Assembly (NCBI RefSeq): GCF_000208925.1
Contig: NW_001915226.1
Coordinates: forward strand, 1-13,765
Direction: 5' to 3'
Length of the DNA stretch: 13,765 nt
Source: Entamoeba histolytica HM-1:IMSS
Taxonomy: Eukaryota > Evosea > Mastigamoebida > Endamoebidae
Part shown: one piece after another, positions 8,365-13,765 of the stretch
Layout: every line of letters starts with the position of its first letter
Position numbering within the stretch: the stretch's first letter is position 1
Notes under the pieces: model-generated
The model's input: only the letters and a program-made list of their open reading frames with translations
Told to the model about the DNA's origin: nothing
Database searches by the model: none
Made by a program: the position numbers and the translations under genes

Positions 8365-8969
8365 CGACAATCCTTAGAAAATAGTCATTATCTCAGAATA
8401 AACAATAAAATGAATAAAACAACTTAATGGTGTTGTTTTACTATACATGAAAAAATTTTAATAAAAAACAATATTCATATTTCTTGTTTAACACAAATAA
8501 TTGGAAATATTTAAACATAATAAAATATTCATCATTATTAATTTTTATTCTAATTATTTAAAAATAATGTCATCGACATCACGCAAACTGGTTTTTAACA
8601 TAATAACGAACAAAATTCCTATTATTAAAAAAAGAGAAATAATAATTCATTTATAGTAAACAATTATGATTTGATATGGTAAACATATTTCGAAGATTGA
8701 GTGAAATTATTTTATCGCTTTTTGTTCAAATATTTTATCACAAACCTGTTTATTTATATTTAGCTCTTGTTAATTTACATTTCAAACAAACAAAAGTCAT
8801 TTGCCTTTGAATAATTGCTTAATTGGTTAAACCAAAAATAAATTTAATGTAAAATTAAACATAAACACGTTATAAGAATTAAAAGAAATGTTATAATAAA
8901 ATATTAAATATTATTTATATAAAATTCGATAAAAAATTGTTATTTTTGGTTAAATAAAGAAACGTATAA
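8365..8969. other. Spacer between AIG1 copies 1 and 2
   Basis: No gene is supported. The sequence is AT-rich and not obviously repeated in the next spacer, so the tandem copies share only their promoter-proximal flanks. Confidence 0.55.
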
Positions 8970-8977
8970 GGGGGTAT
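8970..8977 (+). promoter_or_regulatory. G5 tract (GGGGGTAT) upstream of AIG1 copy 2
   Basis: GGGGGTAT begins 142 bases before the ATG and is identical over eight bases to the element before copy 1. A second G-rich word (AAGGGGTTGG) follows at about 8988. Confidence 0.4.
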
Positions 8978-9028
8978 TCTAAGAATAAGGGGTTGGATAA
9001 TTATTTCAGACAAAAAAATATTTTATAT

Positions 9029-9040
9029 AATAAACATCAT
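9029..9040 (+). promoter_or_regulatory. Shared AIG1 upstream motif, copy 2
   Basis: AATAAACATCAT differs by one base from the motif before copies 1 and 3 and ends exactly 40 bases before the TATA-like box. CAACAAA follows at 9042-9048. Confidence 0.55.
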
Positions 9041-9078
9041 TCAACAAATTTATAAATACTTTTTGTCACAGTAAAACA

Positions 9079-9088
9079 CTATTTAAAG
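9079..9088 (+). promoter_or_regulatory. TATA-like box of AIG1 copy 2
   Basis: CTATTTAAAG matches the Entamoeba box. From its TATTTAAA to the ATG the sequence is nearly the same as in copy 3, including AATAATAATCAATGAG, so this promoter looks intact even though the gene is broken. Confidence 0.65.
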
Positions 9089-9111
9089 AAATAATAACTG
9101 AATAATAATCA

Positions 9112-10072
9112 ATGAGCATAAGTGGGAGAAAAGAAACTAAATTAATAGTAATTGGAGAAACAGGAAGTGGTAAAAGTTCGCTTGGTAACTTTATCTTGAA
9201 GAAGAAAGTCAATAAGTTTAAAGTTGGTGGTGGTTCAGCATCAGTAACACAAGAAACAAGTGGGGTTTATGGAGAAGGTGATAGAAAGAATGTATTTGTT
9301 ATTGATACACCTGGTTTTAATGATCCTAACGGTAAAGAAAAAGAGAATGATAATGTTAAACAAATGGTAAAATATATTCAATCACAAAGTGGAATAAAAT
9401 CCATTGTTATCTGTTTAGATATTAATAATCCTCGACTATTAAATAGTACCAAAACAATGATTCATATTATACATGATATTTTTCCACTTTATGAATTTTG
9501 GGAACATGTTTGTGTTGTATGGACTAAATGTTATTACTACACACCACAAAGCGTGGTTGATAGAATGATTGAATCTAAAAAGAAAAGCTTTAAAAACGAT
9601 TTGTTAAAATTAGCCGAAGAAACAACTGGAGATTCAAATTTTGTTTTACCAATGTATTTTGTAGATTCGTGTCACAGATGAACTAGTAGATAACAGTAGG
9701 TCAGAGAATGAAATTATATCAATGTTGAGTTGGGTACGAACTTTATCTTCTTTCAAAATTAAAGAAGTAAAAAATATAAAATTTCATAATACTTATGTAG
9801 AAACGAAACAAGAAACAAAAGTGGTTGAATTAAAACATGATTACATGGAATTATCAATCACTAAGCTGCAAAGAGAGAAAAGAGTTGGATATGATGGAAG
9901 TATTACTTACACAAAATGGGTTGAGGTGAAGAAGAAAACCAAAAATGAAAAAATTCCAAAGAATCTTGTTGGTGCTTCAAAAGAAGATCTTCAACGGTTG
10001 AAAACAGAAATTGGAGATAGAAAGTTCGAGGGTGTAGTAGGTGGAGTTCTTAGTCGTGATAAGTTGTTATAA
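9112..10072 (+). pseudogene. AIG1/GIMAP-like GTPase, copy 2, split by a one-base frameshift
   Basis: The first frame encodes 189 residues with G1 GETGSGKS (15-22), G2 T46 in SVTQE, G3 DTPG (65-68), the family box, and VWTKCY at 136-141. It ends at TGA 9679-9681, just after YFVDSCHR. The rest of the protein continues in the next frame (+1) to TAA 10070-10072, with DNSRSENEII, the shared motif LQREKRVGYDGSITYTKW, and a tail ending SRDKLL that is neither hydrophobic nor prenylatable. One extra base, most simply the A at 9674 (CAC AGA instead of CCA GAT), explains the break; it would restore the proline conserved in copies 1 and 3. The intact product would be about 319 residues. No intron with usable borders fits. 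Either the gene is a very young pseudogene making a truncated GTPase core, or the base is a sequencing error; the rest shows no decay. Confidence 0.85.
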
Positions 10073-11073
10073 CTTTAAATCATAACGTGATGAATAAGAG
10101 ACGTTAGAAATTTACACTAACTAATCTATCTTTTTTAAATTTATTTGTTGTTTTAACTGGAAAATGTAGCAATAATCTCTATTTTATTATGTGTAAATAT
10201 ATGAGAGTTATAACTGTTAAGTGATAAGTATAACCATAACATAAATTGAAAACATAACACATAAAACATTAAGCTGAATTAAATTAATACAATGAATAAG
10301 AAAACAGATAAAATGATTTATTTTAAACAAATATTAATATGTGTTAAGTTATAAATTATAAATAAAAATATGCAATAAATAATAAAAAGAAATTGAAATA
10401 TATCAAGTCATTGTTTATCAATTGTTGTTATCGAGAAGTTAATTTATTTATTAATTAATTCTTTTTAATGGTATCAAGATAAATTGGATAATATGTTCAA
10501 TAAAATACCAATCTTTTGTTGTATGTTAATAACTATCACAAATTTATAAATCAAATAACATTGTTAAAAATATAAAAAACCATGAAAATCATACAGGTAT
10601 TCTTTTTTACATTTTCCATAAATACATTATCAAATATTACCCCCATATTGCCAAATTATCGTTTAATTCAATTATTAACGATTAATTGGTTATAATGGAA
10701 AAGAAGAATAAGCAATAATTTAATAAATTTTTTAGTTAAGTAAAAAGATTCATTTCATAGAGATGTTTTTGTAATGTTATTCATAACAAATATAAATAAA
10801 ATTGTTTATTTTTATTTTCTGAAATTTCGTTTTTAAACAAAAGGTATAATAAAAATTCAGGTGATATTTTTTGTATTTGTTTTGTAAAAAAACTAATGGT
10901 TATTTTTAACCTATTAACAAAATGGTTATTAAATTTTACTAACTGCGTTATACTTTATTCGGTATTTTTAATGGCATTAAAATAATTTTACAATTACAAC
11001 TAACATTATTTTTAACTTAAACTAATTTCATAAGTAATAATTTCAAATGAGAATATTAAATTGTAAATAAAAT
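10073..11073. other. Spacer between AIG1 copies 2 and 3
   Basis: No gene is supported on either strand. It holds a C5 tract (listed separately) and AT-rich sequence with many ATAAA and TTAAT words. Confidence 0.6.
10638..10644 (+). promoter_or_regulatory. C5 tract (TACCCCC) upstream of AIG1 copy 3
   Basis: TACCCCC is the reverse complement of the GGGGGTA seen before copies 1 and 2, but lies farther away (520 bases before the ATG). It could be a related element in opposite orientation, or coincidence. Confidence 0.25.
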
Positions 11074-11085
11074 AACAAACATCAT
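11074..11085 (+). promoter_or_regulatory. Shared AIG1 upstream motif, copy 3
   Basis: AACAAACATCAT is identical to the copy 1 motif and ends 41 bases before the TATA-like box. Confidence 0.55.
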
Positions 11086-11124
11086 TTAAAATAAATTGTA
11101 ATTATAGTCTGTCATTTCCAAATA

Positions 11125-11134
11125 CTATTTAAAC
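11125..11134 (+). promoter_or_regulatory. TATA-like box of AIG1 copy 3
   Basis: CTATTTAAAC matches the Entamoeba box (the last base may be G or C). Its T at 11126 lies 32 bases before the ATG, as in copy 2. Confidence 0.65.
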
Positions 11135-11157
11135 AAATAACAACTCAATAATAATCA

Positions 11158-12027
11158 ATGAGTACTGGAGATTCAAAAGAAGCTAAAATGGTATTAATTG
11201 GAGGAATAGGAGATGGGAAAAGTTCACTTGGGAATTTTATCCTTAAAACCACTAAATTTGATGTAAGTAATAGTTCTGCACCAAAAACACAAGAGACGAT
11301 TGGATATAATGGAGAAGGTGATAGAAAGAATGTGTTTGTTATTGACACTCCTGGAGTTCAAGATTCAAGTGAAATGAATGAAAATCAACTAAACCAAATG
11401 GTTGATTATATTAAAGAACAAACAGGTGTACAAGCTATTGTTATTGTTTTAGACTTTAACAAAGAAGTGTTGTCAGATAATGTTAAAAGATTGTTAAAAT
11501 TAATTTGTAATGTTTTTCCAACAGAAGGTTTTTGGGAACATGTTTGTGTTGTGTGGAGTAAATGCTTGTACAGTATGTCAGAAAATGAATTAGAAAGACA
11601 AATTAAAATAAAGAAAGAGAAATTACTCCCAGAATTAAAGAAACTTATAAAAGATACTACAAGAGATGAAGAAGATATTGAATTTCCAATGTATTTTGTA
11701 GATTGTGTTCCAGTTGAAGGGAGTAATAACAGTAGGTCAGAAAATGAGATTAAAAAACTTCTAACATGGGGTTATTACCTAACACCAATTAACAAAAAGA
11801 GAAATACAAAAAGAATAATTAAATATAAAAACATTGATATTGAGACAAAAGATATCACATCAGTTGAAGAAGCAAACAACAAAGAAGTAAAGATAAAAAC
11901 TGAACACAAAACGAGGGAGAAAAGAACAGGATTTGACGGTGAAATTACATACACTGAATGGAAAACCGAAAGTACTGATTATAAAACTGAAAGTAGACCA
12001 AGTTCATCATGGTGTGTCGTAGTTTAA
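11158..12027 (+). CDS. AIG1/GIMAP-like GTPase, copy 3, with C-terminal CaaX-type box
   Basis: A 289-residue intact AIG1/GIMAP-like GTPase. G1 is GGIGDGKS at 15-22, the G2 threonine is T44 in PKTQE, and G3 is a normal DTPG at 63-66. The family box runs from VIVLDFN to NVFP (95-121), the G4 position is VWSKCL (132-137) without the usual Asp, and the G5 region is YFVDCVPVEGSNNSRS. A basic linker is followed by the shared motif REKRTGFDGEITYTEW (253-268). The last four residues are CVVV (Cys286), a CaaX-type prenylation signal after a serine-rich spacer, so the protein is probably lipid-anchored to a membrane (inference). The P-loop region lacks the GGGSASV stretch shared by copies 1 and 2, making this the most divergent copy in the switch region. 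It has its own promoter and a TAATT 3' motif. Likely role: a membrane-associated GTPase, as proposed for AIG1 proteins in adherence or vesicle processes. Confidence 0.92.
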   Translation: MSTGDSKEAKMVLIGGIGDGKSSLGNFILKTTKFDVSNSSAPKTQETIGYNGEGDRKNVFVIDTPGVQDSSEMNENQLNQMVDYIKEQTGVQAIVIVLDFNKEVLSDNVKRLLKLICNVFPTEGFWEHVCVVWSKCLYSMSENELERQIKIKKEKLLPELKKLIKDTTRDEEDIEFPMYFVDCVPVEGSNNSRSENEIKKLLTWGYYLTPINKKRNTKRIIKYKNIDIETKDITSVEEANNKEVKIKTEHKTREKRTGFDGEITYTEWKTESTDYKTESRPSSSWCVVV

Positions 12028-12045
12028 TGGAAGAAATGGAAATAT

Positions 12046-12050
12046 TAATT
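12046..12050 (+). terminator. Polyadenylation motif TAATT after AIG1 copy 3
   Basis: TAATT lies 18 bases after the stop codon and is followed by GACTTTTTGGTT, a thymine-rich tract, as is usual at Entamoeba 3' ends. Confidence 0.45.
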
Positions 12051-13212
12051 GACTTTTTGGTTAATTAAAATGTTTTTGTAAAAAATAAAAACTTGACAGC
12101 ACAAATTATTACCAATGTTTAGCTCAAAACGAACTAATAAATGAAAATTTGTTTAATTTATTTTATCATAAAATAATTTGACTATTTATTTATTTTTTAA
12201 AATAATAACTTTTTATTATGAAAATAAAAACATATTGAAATATTCATTATTCCTTGTATTTACAATTTAAATAATTGTAAAAAATAATATTAGTTAAAAA
12301 TAAAATAAAATGAAGTTGAGGAAAGATAACACAACCACATAAAAATAAAGAATCATAAATAATATTTAAAAATCTAATCATTTTAATAAAAAATCAACAC
12401 TTAATTTATATTGCTGATTAATGACTGTTTAAAATATCAGTTAGAAATACAATCTATGAATGTATTTATCATATTCATTATTATTAGTTAATATATCTTA
12501 AAAAGAAGAAAATGAAACAATATCAAACAAACATAATTTTTTATGATAATGAATAAATCTTTTTTTAATTAAAATATCTTAAAATATTCATCAATACTAC
12601 TACTAATAAGAATAGTACTAACATTATAATATCATTTTAACTACATTTAACGCTTCTTTTCTCCTTTTATAACAAAACACCAACATCCAAATATTTTAAA
12701 TAATAATACAGTAAGATAACAATTTTTCTTTAATTGAATCTCATTCTTCTCCTCTTATTTATACTGTTTTAGTTTATTTAAAATATATAGAATAATGAAT
12801 AAATGAATAAAATTCAGGTGGTGAAATTAAAAAAATAATACAATCATTTATCATCAAGTATAACAAGTATTTAATACACAAATAGAACAATAAAAATGAA
12901 AATACACTTATGAATTGCCAACAAATAATTTCATTCAATGAAATATACATATAAAACATGTAATAAATGAATTAAAATTTAAAAACAAATCATAAGACAA
13001 ACAAAGAAACAATTGTTAGAAAAAGTATAAAAATAAATTGATTTAATGATATGTAATGAAAAAACTTAATAAATATTTGAAATGAATATTTTTGCATTTT
13101 ATTATTTGTATTTGCAACATGAGAGTATTATTTTTATATAAAAAAATAAAAGAGAAAATTTAGTTACATTATATTGATTATGATACATTTTATTTTCATA
13201 ATTAGCATAAAT
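12051..13212. other. AT-rich spacer after the AIG1 cluster
   Basis: No supported gene. The only ATG-started frame of note is 61 codons at 12774-12959 (-), with no promoter box and no recognisable character. Confidence 0.6.
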
Positions 13213-13759
13213 ATGAATAATACTAATGAAAAATGTGATTGTTTTAATTCATATTCTAACAATAAATGTTCTATTATTGTTAATGAATAAAAATAAGATA
13301 CTGATAATTAAAAAATAAATATCTTATTTGTATTAAATTTGAAAATAAATATTCCGTAGAAATTAAACAAATACAAAAATTTAGAAGAAATATGAATTTT
13401 TCATGTGAATATGATATAGCATATTCACATAATGATATGATTAAACAGTAATTGATAAATACACATTTTAAATCATCTGAAAGTGCAAAAGAATATTGTC
13501 AATATATAAAACAAATTGAAATGTGTATTTATACATTTATCAAAATAAAAAAATGTGATGAAAATACAAAAACTTCACATATTAAAGAAAGGGTATGTGG
13601 TGATTGTGCAAAAATATAAAATATGAATGTAAGGAAAATGATTCAAATAACATTTCAAATTGAATTTCTTCATTTAATGATTAATCCTCATATCATTCTG
13701 AAACTATTTCAACGTTGAGTATTGTCTTTATTATTGTTCTTCATTTCTTCTTTAATTAA
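13213..13759 (+). pseudogene. Relic of a cysteine-containing surface-type protein gene
   Basis: Pieces of coherent protein follow one another. ATG 13213 starts MNNTNEKCDCFNSYSNNKCS, ending at TAA 13288. A second frame runs from 13308 through SCEYDIAYSHND to a single TAA at 13449, then continues in the same frame with SAKEYCQYIKQIEMC, KKCDENTKTSHIKERVCGDC and AKI up to TAA 13617. From 13616 the neighbouring frame reads KYECKENDSNNIS, has stops at TGA 13661 and TAA 13682, then SSYHSETISTLSIVFIIVL and a last TAA at 13757. Regular cysteines, a Ser/Thr-rich stretch and a final hydrophobic segment look like a membrane- or GPI-anchored surface protein, but the family is not recognised. It needs at least two frame changes and three stop reversions, so it is a true pseudogene. 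Its 5' end is unclear and may lie further upstream. Confidence 0.55.
13403..13430. repeat. Perfect 11-base-pair inverted repeat
   Basis: ATGTGAATATG at 13403-13413 and CATATTCACAT at 13420-13430 are perfect reverse complements around the six-base loop ATATAG. It lies inside the cysteine-type relic. It could form a hairpin or cruciform; no function is evident. Confidence 0.7.
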
Positions 13760-13765
13760 CTTCAT

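Noticed and set aside
9670..9700. Intron explaining the break in AIG1 copy 2
   Set aside because: Copies 1 and 3 are continuous here and differ from copy 2 in length by only about one base after allowing for codon changes. There is no GTTTGT-type donor with a suitable acceptor.

Overview
The window looks like nuclear DNA of an amoebozoan parasite of the genus Entamoeba. By eye it is about four-fifths A+T. Genes are compact, apparently intronless, and separated by long AT-rich spacers. Several genes have a TATTTAAA(G/C)-like box about 30-40 bases before the ATG, which is the distinctive Entamoeba core promoter, and UAAUU-type polyadenylation motifs lie just after stop codons. The gene content also fits: AIG1-family GTPases, a TLDc-like protein and a BAR/SH3 protein. 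The genus call is inference from these traits; I cannot fix the species.

Layout. Positions 1-650 form a spacer with a possible decayed reading frame. A small TLDc-like gene (692-1270, +) converges on a BAR-SH3 protein gene (2062-2997, -). From 3000 to 7100 there is no intact gene, but 3697-4240 carries a clear relic of a protein gene with frameshifts and six internal TGA/TAG codons. Two short coding-looking fragments (5401-5598 and 5885-6070) are much weaker. From 7209 to 12027 there are three tandem AIG1/GIMAP-like GTPase genes on the + strand, about 1 kb apart. The first (7209-8123) and third (11158-12027) are intact. The second (9112-10072) is split by a single extra base near 9674. The right end (13213-13759) holds a second relic, apparently of a cysteine-containing surface-type protein with a hydrophobic C-terminus.

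How the genes relate. The three GTPases are recent paralogues. Each has the same promoter layout: an A(A/T)(C/T)AAACATCAT-type motif lying a fixed 40-41 bases before the TATA box. Each also has a G5/C5 tract farther upstream. Their GTPase cores are similar but their C-termini differ: a hydrophobic tail (copy 1), no anchor visible (copy 2), and a CVVV prenylation-type box (copy 3). This suggests that membrane targeting is what diverged. Copy 1 has also lost the glycine of the G3 motif. No RNA genes, CRISPR arrays or recognisable transposons were seen.
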